A program made the position numbers and the translations under genes. A DNA stretch of 64,000 nt, taken from Orobanche coerulescens (taxonomy: Eukaryota; Streptophyta; Magnoliopsida; Lamiales; Orobanchaceae). The notes below the pieces were generated by a model that saw nothing but the letters and a program-made list of their open reading frames with translations, had not been told where the DNA came from and made no database searches. Shown here piece by piece: positions 32,441-44,226 of the stretch (position 1 is the stretch's first letter; each line of letters starts with the position of its first letter). The stretch covers positions 65,584,001 through 65,648,000 of the forward strand of contig CM065817.1 in NCBI GenBank assembly GCA_033398695.1, in the 5' to 3' direction.

Positions 32441-33779
32441 AATTTCCAGATGTATTTCCTGATGAGTTACCTGGACTACCTCCACGAAGGGATGTAGAAT
32501 TTACCATTGAGCTGGAACCCAGAGCTACACCAATTTCTAAGGCGCCGTATCGTATGGCACCTACTTATATATACGAACTGAAGAAGCAGCTAGAGGAGTT
32601 ATTGGACAAAGGCTATATCCAGCCAAGCGTTTTGCCTTGGGGAGCGCCAGTTCTTTTTGTTCGGAAGAAGGATGGATCACTGTGACTGTGTATTGACTAT
32701 CGAGAACTGAATAAAATGACGATTAAGAACAAGTATCCGTTACCACGAATTGATGATCTGTTTGACCAGTTGCAAGGAGCAACAATATTTTCTAAAATCG
32801 ATCTAAGATCAGGATACCATCAGCTGAGGATTAGGAATCTGATGTTCCAAAGTCAGCATTTAGAACTTGCTACGGAAACTATGAGTTTGTAGTGATGCCG
32901 TTTGGTCTCACTAATGCACCTGCTGTATTCATGCAGTTGATGAACCGAATGTTCATCAAATATTTGGATAAATTTGTGGTCGTGTTCATTGATGACATTC
33001 TGGTGTATTCTAAGAGCCCGGAAGAACATGCGCAGCATTTGCGGATTGTATTAGAACTTTTGAGAAGCGAGCAACTGTACGCCAAACTCTTTAAGTGTGA
33101 ATTCTGGCTAAAGGAAGTAATGTTCCTCGGTCATGTAGTATCAGCTGAAGGAGTCTGAGTAGATTCTCAGAAGATTGAAGCGGTTTTGGATTGGAAGCCT
33201 CCAAAGAACGTGAAAGAAGTCCGAAGTTTCTTAGGACTTGCTGGGTATTATCGTCGGTTCGTGGAAGGGTTTTCCAAAATTTCCCGCCCACTTACTCGAC
33301 TCCTGCAGAAAACTCAAAAGTTTGAGTGGAACGAGTTGTGTCAGATTAGCTTTGATGAATTGAAGAAGAGATTGACGACGGCGCCGATTCTATCACTTCC
33401 ACAGGGAACTGGAGGATTTATAGTTTACAGTGATGCTTCGAACCAAGGGCTCGGATGCGTATTGATGCAGAATGATAAGGTGATCGCTTATGCGTCGCGA
33501 CAGCTGAAACCTTATGAAGTGAATTACCCAACGCACGATTTGGAGCTGGCAGCAATGATTTTTGCTTTGAAAATATGGAGGCATTATCTGTACGGGACTC
33601 ACTGTCAGATATTTACTGATCACAAGAGTCTCAAATACATCTTCAGTCAGAAAGAGCTGAACATGCGGCAAAGAAGATGGTTAGAGCTGATTAAGGACTA
33701 CGACTTGGAGATTTTGTATCATCCAGGCAAAGCAAATATGGTGGCCGATGCACTTAGCCGCAAGCCTGTTTCTATTTAG
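32441..33779 (+). pseudogene. pol: Element B reverse transcriptase and RNase H (broken)
   Basis: RT begins after the VVNEFPDVFPDELPGLPP region. Motifs include [39 protein letters not shown] and the catalytic FIDDILVYS (about 32985-33011). RNase H follows with [14 protein letters not shown] (33424) and [10 protein letters not shown]. Breaks: TGA at 32686, a one-base frameshift near 32836, TGA at 33157 and TAG at 33777 before integrase. Both TGAs stand where related elements usually have Arg or a similar codon, as expected from C-to-T decay at CpG. Function was copying the RNA genome into DNA. Confidence 0.93.
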
Positions 33780-35323
33780 ATGCTGGAGACTCTGACCTCT
33801 CAACTTAGCCTTCAACGAGAGATGATTCGAGAAGGAATTGAAGTGTGGTTACAAAGAGTCCAAGGACAACTGTGCGTGATGGAAATAACTTCATCATTAA
33901 CCGAAGAAATCAAATCTAGACAAGCAGATGATCCTCGGATGATTCGGTTACGTGATGAAGTGATCAAGGGAAAGGCCCCCGGATTCGTAATTCATGATGA
34001 TGGAGTTTTGAGATTTCAGAACCGACTCTGCGTTCCCGATGTCGATGTTCTGAAACAGACAATTATGAAGGAAGCTCGCAGCTCGCCCTATTCTATCCAC
34101 CCGGGCACCAGTAAGATGTATAAGGACTTGAAACAGAATTTCTGGTGGGGCAACATGAAGAAAGATGTAGCGGACTATGTTTCGAAATGCTTGACTTGTC
34201 AGCAAGTTAAGATCGAGCATCAACGACCTGCCGGGATGTTGAAGCTGCTTCCGATTACTGAATGGAAGTGGGAGGACATATCGATGGACTTTATCACTAG
34301 TATGCCGAGAACCAAGACAGGAATGAACATGATTTGGGTGATAGTTGATCGTTTAACCAAATCAGCTCATTTTCTAGGCATTAAGGACACGTGGGGACCA
34401 GAGAGGTTGGCACGAGTATTTATTTCGGAGATAGTCCGATTGCATGGTATGCCGAAGACCATTGTTTCTGATCGAGACGGTCGTTTTGTGTCTCACTTTT
34501 GGGAAGCAGTTCATAAGGCCTTGGGAACCGAATTGAACTTCAGCACAGCTTATCACCCACAAACTGATGGACAATCCGAGAGGACTATTCAAACGGTGGA
34601 AGATATGCTGAGGGCTTGTGCCTTAGATTGGTCAATTGATTGGGAAGTTCATCTACCGTTGATTGAATTTACCTACAACAATAGTTGGCATGCTTCTATT
34701 AAGATGGCACCGTTTGAGGCATTATACGGGAGGAGATGTAGATCGCCCCTATGTTGGGACGATTCATCAGACTTGATCGGGACAGAACCAGAGTTGATCA
34801 TACAGACTCGAGAGAAGATAGCCTTGATTCGTGAAAGGCTGTTGACCGCCCAGTCGCGAAATCTTACGCAGACGTACGTCGTCGCCCTTTGGAGTTCAGT
34901 ACTGGAGACCACGTACTTTTAAAGGTTTCTCCTACTCGGGGAATCTTCCGTTTTGGAAGAAGGGGAAAGCTGAGTCCGAGATATATCGGACCGTTTGAGA
35001 TCCTTGAGAGAGTTAGAGAGCTGGCATACAGATTGGCATTGCCGCCGTCATTGAGCCATGTTCATAACGTATTCCACGTATCCCAGTTACAGAGATATAT
35101 ACCGGACCCTAGTCATGTCATTGATTTTGGGGAGATCGAGGTCGCTCAGGATGGGACGTTTGAAGAAAGACCGGTCAAGATACTCGAGAGTCGAGTTAAG
35201 CAGTTGAGGAACAAACCCATCGTTTTGGTCAAAGTTCAATGGTCACGTCACGGAGTGGAAGAAGCCACATGGGAAACGGAAGATGGCATGAAGTCCAGAT
35301 ATCCCGAGTTATTTTCATCTTGA
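33780..35323 (+). pseudogene. pol: Element B integrase with chromodomain-like C-terminus (broken)
   Basis: The HHCC zinc domain includes HPGTSKMYKDLKQNFWW and CLTCQQVK (34096-34212). The DDE core is visible as MDFITSMPRTK, VSDRDGRFVSHFWE and HPQTDGQSERT. A small deletion near 34858 shifts the frame before LEFSTGDHVLLKV. The C-terminal part has YIGPFEILERV, LPPSLSHVHNVFHVSQL and finally a chromo-like VKVQWSRHGVEEATWE (about 35231-35278). Integrase with such a tail is typical of chromoviruses, where it can direct insertion to marked chromatin (family knowledge). Ends at TGA 35321-35323. Confidence 0.92.
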
Positions 35324-35358
35324 ATTTCGGGACGAAACTCCTTTTTAGTAGGAGAGTA
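35324..35358 (+). other. Dyad and polypurine tract of element B
   Basis: TTTCGGGACGAAAC dyad followed by AGTAGGAGAGTA directly before the 3' LTR. This is the same arrangement as in A, D and F. Confidence 0.75.
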
Positions 35359-37736
35359 TGTAATATCCGGATTTATTATGGTGTATTTCATCTGTATTCG
35401 AACCCTGTATTATTCGGATTTGTGATCTTGATTATTTGAGTATGATATTTCTTTCGTTGGTAACTTTGTACATAAGTATATCAACATGCAAAATTTCTCA
35501 TGCAAACTCGTGATAGCGCACGCTAAGAATATAGCTTAACGCACGCTATCGGCTACTACTAGCGCACGCTACGTATGTAGGAGTTGCGTGCGCTAGGCAC
35601 TCAATTATTGAGCTGGGCGGCTAGCACATACGCCAGCCGGACGTAGGACCGGATAAGATTCCTGCGGACGAACCTGGACAGTTTTGAAGTCAACTCTTAT
35701 TAGCGCGCACTAAGGAATGCTTAGTAGCGTGCGCTAATCTTCTTTGTACAGAAAGTTTATATATAGGCCAGCACTCCATTTTTTATTCCCATTTCCTTCA
35801 TTCATTCTTCAGTTTTGCGAGACCAGAGGGCAATAATTATCCTCCTAACATACTTAGAACACATCCACTTGATCATTGGACATTGAATACTTCTTGTGAT
35901 TGATCATTGAAGAGAAGTAGCACCTTGGAGGGGCATATAACCAACCGGAGTCAGATTCTACCTTTGGAGTTCAGTGATTTCGTCATATTAAGGTATGTTG
36001 ATTCTATCACCAACTCTAGATTCGTGTTATGGAGAATGAGATGATCATGCTAGCAAAATATTGAGTTTCTTGGGTGAATTATCCAAACTACTTCATGTTT
36101 GAAATATTGAGATGATTATGCCTTAAGTACCTTGATTATGAACATCATGATTCGAATCTTATTACAATGAATAAGTAGAAGAAGCTTCTATCATTGGTAA
36201 TCCGAATCTAGTAGGTGTATTCATAGCAATCTTGGACTTCACTTTAACATCATTATTGTTAGACGAATCTAAAGGATTGATCATGGAAAGATTTATCTTA
36301 TAAAGATGGAACGTTAATCAAACTACAGAAGGATACTTTTTGATTGAGATAAAGGTGTTGATATCGACCGATAAGCTTTCCGAATTATCGCATGAAGAAT
36401 AGTAACCGAAATGGAATATGGTTTTATAATAGTATACATATCCTTGAATCCGAAGTTGTTGTTATCTGTAGGATCATTCATAACCGTATAAACATGATAT
36501 TCATGGAGGTAACATGAATTAACACTGAAGATTTCATTAGTTTGATCATGTTGAGATCAGTCTACTGCCCTGTAGTAAACTGCCATGCATAGTTAGCGCA
36601 TGCTAAGCTATGTAGATTAACGTGCACTATCGAGCATGAGTTAACATATGCTACGTTTGGTACGTAATGTACGTTAGGCCATCAGACGAGTCAGTCGGCT
36701 GATCAGTGAAGTACTGACCATGCATAATTAGCGTACGCTAGGCTTTGTTGTTTGAGTGCGCTATCGAGCAGACTTAACGCACACTACATAGAGTACTTAG
36801 CGTGCGCTAAGCAGTTCAGTCAGATTACATTTTATGAGCTTTCGTCCGTAAATCGAATTGTTAGACATTCGTACGACGTGGGATAAATTCTTTATTATTT
36901 CTTTTGTTAAGGTTCGAGCTTGTTACGTGATTGATTGAGGGGGGCGACCTTCGAGTGTTCGTTTTCGTGGAAGTATTGTTCTTATCTTTGAATCGATGCA
37001 AGTACCTTATTTGTTTTATGTATTGATGTTATACATATTGTCGTGCATGTATATCGTTGTTGTATGTCCGCCTCGTGTTGGTCCGACGGGATCATCGGGG
37101 GATCTATGCTAGCGTGCGCTGGATCATCGGACGGGTTTTTCCACCACGGGTTGGTCTGACGGGATCATCGTGGGTTCTAGGCAGTGAACGCTGGATCGTC
37201 GGAATTACTATGTGTATGTTGTGATATCATGTGTGATTATCAGTTATGTATGTCATTTATGAGTTTCTCGTAGGAGAAGACTTGTTGGTATTTTTGTCGT
37301 TTACGTTATTATTCTTCGTGAGATATGAATAATATGTTGTGGTACTTGTACTAGCATCATTGTGCTAACCCCTTCGGGGGTGAACATTTTGTTTATGTTC
37401 AGGATCCAGGAGAGCGGGAAAACAACCACTGGAGCTGCATGACGACGAGGGTGCAGAGTGATGTTCCGGCCGGGTTTATTTGTCTGTTGTTTATTGGTTA
37501 TTTCAATAAGTACTTGAGTACGAGGTCGTTTATGATGAATTTGAATTTGGCGATGTATTAATAAGTTTCTGTTGAACATTTGTATTTTCAGTATTTGGTC
37601 CGAACTGTTGTATCTTAATTCCGTTATTTCCATTCGTTAGTACCTCTTAATGTCTGTTCAATTCTTCAGCCTTGTAAATCCTTATGTAAAGGATTTACGG
37701 CGCTGTAGTATTCCTGAATATATCGGGGGTGTTACA
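35359..37736 (+). mobile_element. 3' LTR of element B
   Basis: 2378 bp, collinear with 13686-16043. Double hairpin at about 37352-37380 and a perfect GTAAATCC...GGATTTAC end hairpin at 37674-37698. Confidence 0.93.
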
Positions 37737-37741
37737 GCAGC

Positions 37742-38573
37742 AACCCCGTTTTGTGGGTTTATCTGACTCGTTAGGTTGGGAAGGCTGGCTCTTCCAGTTG
37801 GACAGAACATTTGATGTTGTAGCTTGTCCAGATGAAAAGAGGGTACCCATTGCTCAGTACTTGCTTGACAAAGAAGGTGCAGACTGGTGGCAGGCTGTAG
37901 TACCTGCAGATCGTACACCTACATGGGCTGAGTTTAAGACCGCCATGGAGGCAGAGTATTTCCCGTTGCCTGTTCGTGAACGCAGGATCGTTGAGTTTTT
38001 CTCGGCTACGCCCCAGGATGTGTCGATATCCCAGGCGATAGTCGATTTTAATCGACAGTTGGCTTATGTTTGTGATCAAGTGAGAAGTGAAGCAGACAAG
38101 GTCCGATACTTCAGTATGCGCATGAAACCCCATATCCGTGAGAGTATGGCTCCGCTCATGTGTACCACCTTGAAAGATTATCAGGACCGAGCTCTAGCCA
38201 TCGAGATGGCTGTTTTTCCATGTCAGAGGGTAGCTCAGGAGGTAAGAGGCAGAAGACCTCGAGTAACTTTTCAAGAGGCCAGAGAAGTGAGATTCGTGAG
38301 CCTATTACCTTGTATTGCCCTTCTGGGAACACTTATCGTTCGTTTGATCAGTCTAAGAATCCTACTCACGAGCCGAGTAAGACAAGCGGCGTGAAGTTAT
38401 GTTTCAATTGTAGCTGTGTGGGCCATACTCGGAAGAATTGTCGCTCGCCGCAAGTTAACTGTTTCAAATGTGGACATGTGGGACATCAGGCGGTACACTA
38501 CGAGACCGTCGTTGAGATGTTCGGGAACCGAGATCCCGCCCCTACGCGTGGAGAGCTCAGTGGTGCCCAGTAG
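37742..38573 (+). pseudogene. gag: gag of element A, capsid and zinc knuckles
   Basis: Resumes the A gag. Capsid motifs in order are GWEGWLFQLDRTF, YLLDKEGADWWQAV, EAEYFPLPVRERR, QAIVDFNRQLAYV, FSMRMKPHIR and LKDYQDRALAIE. A frameshift lies near 38205. In the new frame come SGGKRQKTSSN and the knuckles CFNCSCVGHTRKNC and CFKCGHVGHQAVHY, the second having lost its last Cys. Stop at 38571-38573. Nothing of pol follows, so gag is the only product the element could have encoded. Confidence 0.9.
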
Positions 38574-39135
38574 CGTAGTTATGTGTTGTATTTGTGTTGT
38601 AATTCGAGTAGAGATTGATATTTGTTGCCTCAACTTTTTGGTTTTGTTTGTATTCTACCTTGATGTTTTATTTTAAGTTTCAGGACGAAACTTATTTTTT
38701 GTGAGATAGAATGTAATATCCGGTACCCTCATTTTTTGTTATCTTGAATTGTTTGTGTTTTGACGTCGGACATATTCTTGTTGATGAGAATCGGAATGAC
38801 TTCTATCGTGATACTCTATTTATTTCTATCGCATAGCCGTTTTAGTCGGGTGCGACTTGTTGTCGCGTACGTTTCTATGATTAAATGTGTGCATATGATG
38901 TGGTATGTGATGCGTCATTAATTGATCGTCATTGTTTTGAATCATTGCCGGTGGCGTTGTTATGGCCGTCGTGGGGCGTGTTTTCACGCTGTATATTCTT
39001 TCGCGTTGCTCGTAATGTTTCGCCAATGGGCGAAAGTTACACGTTTCTTGTGTATCTCATTGATTTTTCCTGTCGGGATATTGCTTCTCCCTACTTTTAA
39101 GTTTTGGGACGAAACTTCTTTCAAGGAGGGTAGTA
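38574..39135 (+). other. 3' non-coding part of element A, with a relic LTR junction
   Basis: At about 38677-38695 lies AAGTTTCAGGACGAAACTT, then a weak purine tract and TGTAATATCCGGTACCC (38711), which looks exactly like a polypurine tract/3' LTR start. Some 390 bp later the true set follows: AAGTTTTGGGACGAAACTT (about 39099), AAGGAGGGTAGTA and the LTR at 39136. The first set is a remnant of an older or different 3' end. Confidence 0.65.
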
Positions 39136-41062
39136 TGTAATATCCGCAATTTCAATTTCCGGTAATTTTCATTTTTCGGCGGAGGTCCGTTTCGACGGCT
39201 CGCTTGAAACCGTTTCGTCATTCTGAGAATATTTAATTCTGCACTTTTTGTCATCCGAGTTCGTTTCGGTATTGTTTTGTTGAGTTCCGTGTTCTTAAAC
39301 GACTTTTCCGCACTTAAGTTCGATTCTCGCGAATCTCATCCGAAACTGTTGTTTCGAGTTTCTCGTAAGTTCATTTAATGTTATTGTTCATGTTGTAAGC
39401 TTTGGTTTGGTGTTTCGATCGTGTATCGTGTATTTCGGACGTTTTGGGCCATTTTCGTAATTTCCCAAAGTTTGGGGTAATTACTTTCCGTTGTCGAATT
39501 TCGAGCCTTCGGGTGGTCAGAATCGTGTGTTCTCTTAGTGCTCGGATTCGTCTTTGCGAGTACTTCGTAACCGTATCTTCGATTCGTATTCAGGTTCGGG
39601 TTTCGGGGTCGTTCAGGCCGTCGGAGTTGGCCCCGGCCGAGTCATGACCGGGTAGTCTGGGCCCAGGCCGGCCCAGGCCGAGTTACGGCCGGTAGTGATC
39701 GGAAGTTACGTACGTAAGGCCGGTTACGTACGTAAGACTTGGCTGGTTACATACGTAACGATGCCGGCATTTTTGGGTAGTGTCTCGGCCATTGCCGGTT
39801 ACGTACGTAAGGCCCGGCCAATTACGTACGTTATGTGGCCGGCAGTCGGCCTATTTAAGGCCAGAGGACGTTTTCTTCAGCCATTTTCTCACTCGTTTCA
39901 TCCTCTTTCGCGGCTGGAGATTTGATAATCATGGAGGGATGTTGTCAGGTGTTAAATCCATGAAGTCTTGGAGTTCAAATCATCAATTGTCAGTCCTATA
40001 ACATCCTTTGATCGAGCGAATCAGGTCAGATTTTCTAGAAATCTAGTTTTGGGGAATTTGGGTATTTTGGTTGATTTCGTCTGTTTAATCCGATTTAACT
40101 TAGGATTATGATGGATTGATGATTATTTAGATGTATTATATCATTTCCCTTGTTATTCCATGGTTGGATCGTATCGATTCGTTGTTTTGGTCGAGTTCTT
40201 AGTCGACGCCTTGAAGGTGTCCGACAAAAGGTCTTAGAGGGGGGAATTGGGCGTTGTATGATTATTATCCATCGTACGATTGTTGATTTATCATTGGTAT
40301 GACTTAGGGACGAAATTCTTGTGAAGAACTCGAGTCGGAACCCTTTCGTTCGTTGTCTTCTTCGGGGTCCGAGCTTCCCGGTCGAACCGTGTTCTTCGGA
40401 GCGTTCAGTAGCGGTTAGTAAGGCAAGTATCTTATTATACGACTTGTATCTTGCGACTAATAATCACGTATGAGATTTATAATGATTTTGCTTGCCTTCA
40501 TAAATATGTTCCGTTTGAATTGGTTGTGTATTCCGCAATTCGAAGGATTTGTGATAATAGTGTTAATTTGGTATACGTGTTAGCTGTGTGCAATGTATTG
40601 CATACCGAACGTGTGTTATGTTGGTTGTATGTCGTTGATTGATGATAGTTGTTGAGAGTGTTGAGATTATGTTATGTGCGTGTGACGTACGATTTTGTGG
40701 TGATCAACGTGATTGATTAACTGTGCTCATTGTTGTATGTAATGTGAATGTAAATGTGGTGTGCTGGAACGCTAAGTTCACTCGTGTGGGTTTGACGGGG
40801 CCTACGAGGATTCATGGTGTAATATCCGCATTTTTTATTCCCCTTGTATTTTTATTTTCGGTGTATTTCTCGATTGTAGAGACCCTCGTGTATCTTTCAG
40901 TGTAACTTTTCCGTCATCTATTGATCTGATTCTCGTAATTGTTGTGCGGAACTGCCGTTTCGGGGTTGCCGTGGATCCATTCTATGCCATGATGTGTTGT
41001 GAGGTGTTCCGTTTGATGTTTCGTTCGTATTCCCGTGTTGTAGACCGTTTATATTCCGTACC

Positions 41063-41590
41063 TAGCGCACGCTAATTTTTCTGCATAGCGCACGCTAGAA
41101 GTCCCTTTGTAGCGCACGCTACGTTTACTTCGTAGCGCGCGCTAGCGAGTTAGCCCTGGGAGTGGCAGTTCAGCTCCCAGCCCTCTGGGCTATTGGATTA
41201 GCGCACGCTACCTTGTCTAGCGCACGCTAATGTCGGGAGACTAGCGCATGTTAAGTTGTTGAGTAGCGCGCGCTAGCGTGACTGTCCAGTACTGGACAGT
41301 TTACTACTGAACCCGGTCAGGTGCCAGTTAGCGCACGCCACGCTCGTATGGCAGCGCACGCTAACGAGTCAGGTGAGTTTTGGGCAGTTGGCTACTGGAC
41401 TCGGCTGATGTCCAGGTAGCGCACGCTATTGGTCGATAGCGCGCGCTACCGAGAGCTTATTAGCGCACGCTACGTTTCGAGTAGCGTACGCTAACGGCCA
41501 GAAATCTGGCTACTGGACTGGGACGCCAATTGTTTGGTCTGTATTTTCATCCCGTTAGCGCACGCTAACCTTGAGGATTAGCGCGCGCTA
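41063..41590. promoter_or_regulatory. Sixteen-unit palindrome array of LTR E
   Basis: Unit starts: 41063, 41086, 41110, 41133; 41199, 41218, 41242, 41264; 41329, 41352; 41417, 41437, 41461, 41482; 41556, 41579. Steps within groups are 19-24 bp (mostly 23) and gaps between groups 65-74 bp. Units are TAGCGCACGCTA, TAGCGCGCGCTA, TAGCGTACGCTA and near variants. The linkers share a CTACTGGACTCGG-like segment, so the array grew by duplication of larger blocks. The last unit ends 12 bp before the TATA box. Confidence 0.93.
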
Positions 41591-41602
41591 ACACTCCCTG
41601 GC

Positions 41603-41610
41603 TATATAAA
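41603..41610 (+). promoter_or_regulatory. TATA box of LTR E
   Basis: TATATAAA inside CCCTGGCTATATAAACCAGGG, so flanked by complementary CCTGG/CCAGG arms. Confidence 0.8.
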
Positions 41611-42225
41611 CCAGGGAGTTGATCGAGATAAACATAAATCCTCATTTCTTCCTCTCTCCGCGGCGAAGGCGATTCCGGGGCGATCTTCTTGGCGATTTCT
41701 TCTTCCAATCATCTCATCCAACATCTTTCTTGAGTTCTTGGAGTATTATAACAACATCAACACGAATCTTTCATCCTAATCCACGGTAAATCTCTTAGAA
41801 CCCTACTTTTGGATAATTTGGGGGTTTTGGGATTTTCTTCCGATTCGTTCCGTTTTGTTGGTGGATTCATGATGAATATGATTAATCTTGTTGATATCAT
41901 TAGTTTCCTACGGATTCATGGTATATTTTCATAGCTTTGCGAAATTGAGAGGGTTTGGTTGTGGTCCGCCCTCGTTGTTATTTTTATTCGATTATACATG
42001 AATCGTAGGCGGGTTTCCGGGTGTATTCCATTTCCATAATCGTTTAGAAGTGGTTGTGATTGTGCTATTCGAATCGTTAGGTTCATTTTCTCGGTTCCTC
42101 GCGGTCGTGCTTGATTCTTCCATTCCGTTCGTGTCACCGTTTATTTAATCGAGGCAAGTATCCTTATGAACTTACAATCTTGACATAGTAGTATTGTATG
42201 AGGAATGGTGTGTGTGTGTGTATGC

Positions 42226-42357
42226 TCACTACGGGTTAGATCCGACGGGGTCTCGGTAGGGGTCCACAGAGACGTGGATCGACGAGCTTGCTTTTAACCA
42301 CTACGGGTTAGATCCGACGGGGTCTCGGTATGGGTCCACAGAGACGTGGATCGACGG
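42226..42357 (+). repeat. Two-copy tandem repeat in LTR E
   Basis: CACTACGGGTTAGATCCGAC to GACGTGGATCGACG is repeated after about 74 bp, with one base change visible. Same location relative to TATA and hairpins as the tandem repeats of A, D and F. Confidence 0.85.
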
Positions 42358-44118
42358 TTAATTGTGGTGCATTTTACAAATGTGATTTGATATTGGTATT
42401 TCTGGAAATGAGTGCTTTGGAACTATGCTTTTCTTTATTGCATGCATTTACTATATGTGTAAGATGTAAGTTGTTCATCTGGTTACTTGTACTGGCGTAA
42501 TTGCTAACCCCTCTAGGGACCCATTTTGGGGAAATTCGTTTTATGAATTTCAGGTCAGGTTCATCGAGATGAGCAGGCTGACCAAGATGCGGATGATGGC
42601 CGAGCGTGATGATTGTGCACGAGTGATGTCTTAGTGTCTTCTACCTTTTCATATTTTGTGGTTTTGTTTGAACTAATAGAAGTACTCGAGTACTTAAGAA
42701 TTTTTACTCGTCTGGATTGTATTGTTGTTTATCGTGTTTGTGTCGAATTATGATGTTATTTTGACCGGTTGAACCGGGTGGATTATTTTGTTGGGCGTCT
42801 TTATGATGAGGTGTTATTCTGTTGTTCTCTGGGTCGATGAGTATGATGTTTGGCCAGCCTGGTGGGTCCCATGTAGGGATTCACGGCGCTGTAATATACC
42901 TCGAATATCTTGGGGGTGTTACACATGGCACAGGTCCATGGGATCAGAACTTAGTGTGTGGTGCTGAGGTACAATCGTGCGGGTCTGACGAGGCCTACGA
43001 TGATTCATGGCACAGGTCCATTGAATTAGGAGACAGTACGTCCAACTGTGCGGGTTCGACGGAACCTACGGTGACACGTGACACAGGTTCACGGGGTCGG
43101 GACTGGTTGTTGTGATTGTTGTGTTGGCTCAATCCGTATGGGTTGCTGAACCTACGGAGACTCTTGGCAAGCGGTCACGGAGTCATGAGCATGATTGATT
43201 GTTGTGATTGTTGTGTTGGCTCAATCCGTGTGGGTTGTTGAACCTACGGAGACTCGTGGCAAGCGATCACGGAGTCATGAGCATGATTGATTATTGTGAT
43301 TGTTGTGATTGGTTAAGTCTGTGCGGGTTGTTGAACCTACGGAGACACGTGACAGGGGATCACGGTGTCACGAATCATGTTTTGTAAATCAAGCTTTTTG
43401 TAAGAAAGTTTTAAGAAAAGAATGTTGAGCTGAGCCCCACGAGATTTATGGAAATGTTTTCGTCTGTAAATTGTTGAAATACAATTTGAGATTTGGGTTA
43501 AGACCCTAAGATTTTCGAAAGGTTTTGAAATTCTAAAAATTCCCGAGATGATAATCGTATTTTCGAATGCTTCATAGCTTATATTCCCTTGCAAAAACCT
43601 CCCGGGGATATTTTGATATTTGATTGTTATATTTGATTCACGATTATTACTTGCTTGTTATATTTCGTATGATTTGATACTTGCACTAGTAAAACAGTGG
43701 AGTTTTACTAACCCCCGAGTAATCGGGAGGTGGATGTCTGTTTTGCGTCCAGGTACATGCAGATTTAGGGGAGCAGTCACAGTATTGGCACAAGAGGATG
43801 ACGAGCTGCGATACTAATCATGAGTCGAGAGTTGTTTGATGTTTGTTGTGTTGTCAGAGTTGATTTCAGTCTTCCACTGTATTGTATTTCGACCCTTGTG
43901 TGGGTAATGTCGTTTAAGTCAGTTTTGTTGATTGGGTTGTGTGACCTCATCGGTCTGTGTATTCATGTGTAAGTGACCATAATGGTCTGTATTATTTTAT
44001 TGTTTGACCCTGGTCGGTAAGCATTTGGTTGTTTATGGATGTTTAGCCTGGTAGATCTTTGTGGAAAGGGTCTACGGCGTGTAATATTCTCATATAGTTT
44101 TGGGGGTGTTACAATTTT

Positions 44119-44226
44119 TCCCTTTGTGATATATGTGTGATCTGTGATTGTCGTCTCAGTTTTTACATTGTTATTAGTACCATGGTGTTTTGGTTAAAAT
44201 CTTGTGTGAAATTTACAAACTTTAAA
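44119..44226 (+). other. Leader of copia X, right part
   Basis: About 108 bases between the end of element A and the gag start codon; no feature seen. Confidence 0.6.

Larger units (their letters stand above)
13686..37736 (+). mobile_element. Element B: Tekay/Del-like Ty3/gypsy chromovirus with gag-pol, carrying nested C
   Basis: GCAGC at 13681-13685 and 37737-37741 is the target duplication. LTRs are 13686-16043 and 35359-37736; the primer site is at 16049. It has gag (16279), protease, RT, RNase H, integrase and a C-terminal chromodomain-like tail in the gypsy order. It is the only element in the window with a gypsy pol. Element C splits gag. Nonsense codons and at least two frameshifts in pol show it is dead. 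It is a plausible relative of the enzyme source for A, C, D, E and F. Confidence 0.92.
40818..42923 (+). mobile_element. Element E: solo gypsy LTR
   Basis: 2106 bp, TGTAATATCCGCATTTTTT to GGGGGTGTTACA, flanked by CATGG at 40813-40817 and 42924-42928. It has array, TATA box, tandem repeats, double hairpin (about 42491-42515) and end hairpin (42862-42884), but no primer site or internal region. It formed by LTR-LTR recombination of a full element. It is a distinct LTR family from A, B, C, D and F. Confidence 0.93.
9168..44113 (+). mobile_element. Element A: gag-only Ty3/gypsy element (LARD-like), carrying nested B and E
   Basis: ATTTT at 9163-9167 and 44114-44118 is the target duplication. The LTRs are 9168-12035 and 39136-44113 (the latter holding solo LTR E). 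Without the insertions the internal region is about 3.0 kb: leader, gag with zinc knuckles, then non-coding sequence and a polypurine tract. There is no protease, RT or integrase, so A must have depended on another element. Shared ends, primer site and gag motif style point to B-like Tekay/Del elements. Confidence 0.9.
39136..44113 (+). mobile_element. 3' LTR of element A, interrupted by solo LTR E
   Basis: Two parts, 39136-40817 and 42929-44113, collinear with the 5' LTR. Contains the TTACGTACGTAA array (about 39706-39834), tandem repeats, double hairpin (43687-43730) and end hairpin (44051-44075). Ends GGGGGTGTTACA next to the ATTTT duplication. Confidence 0.92.

Noticed and set aside
41063..41590. 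CRISPR-like array of short palindromic repeats
   Set aside because: The units are 12 bp with about 11-bp linkers, lie in the U3 of a plant LTR, have no cas genes nearby and occur in many LTR families.
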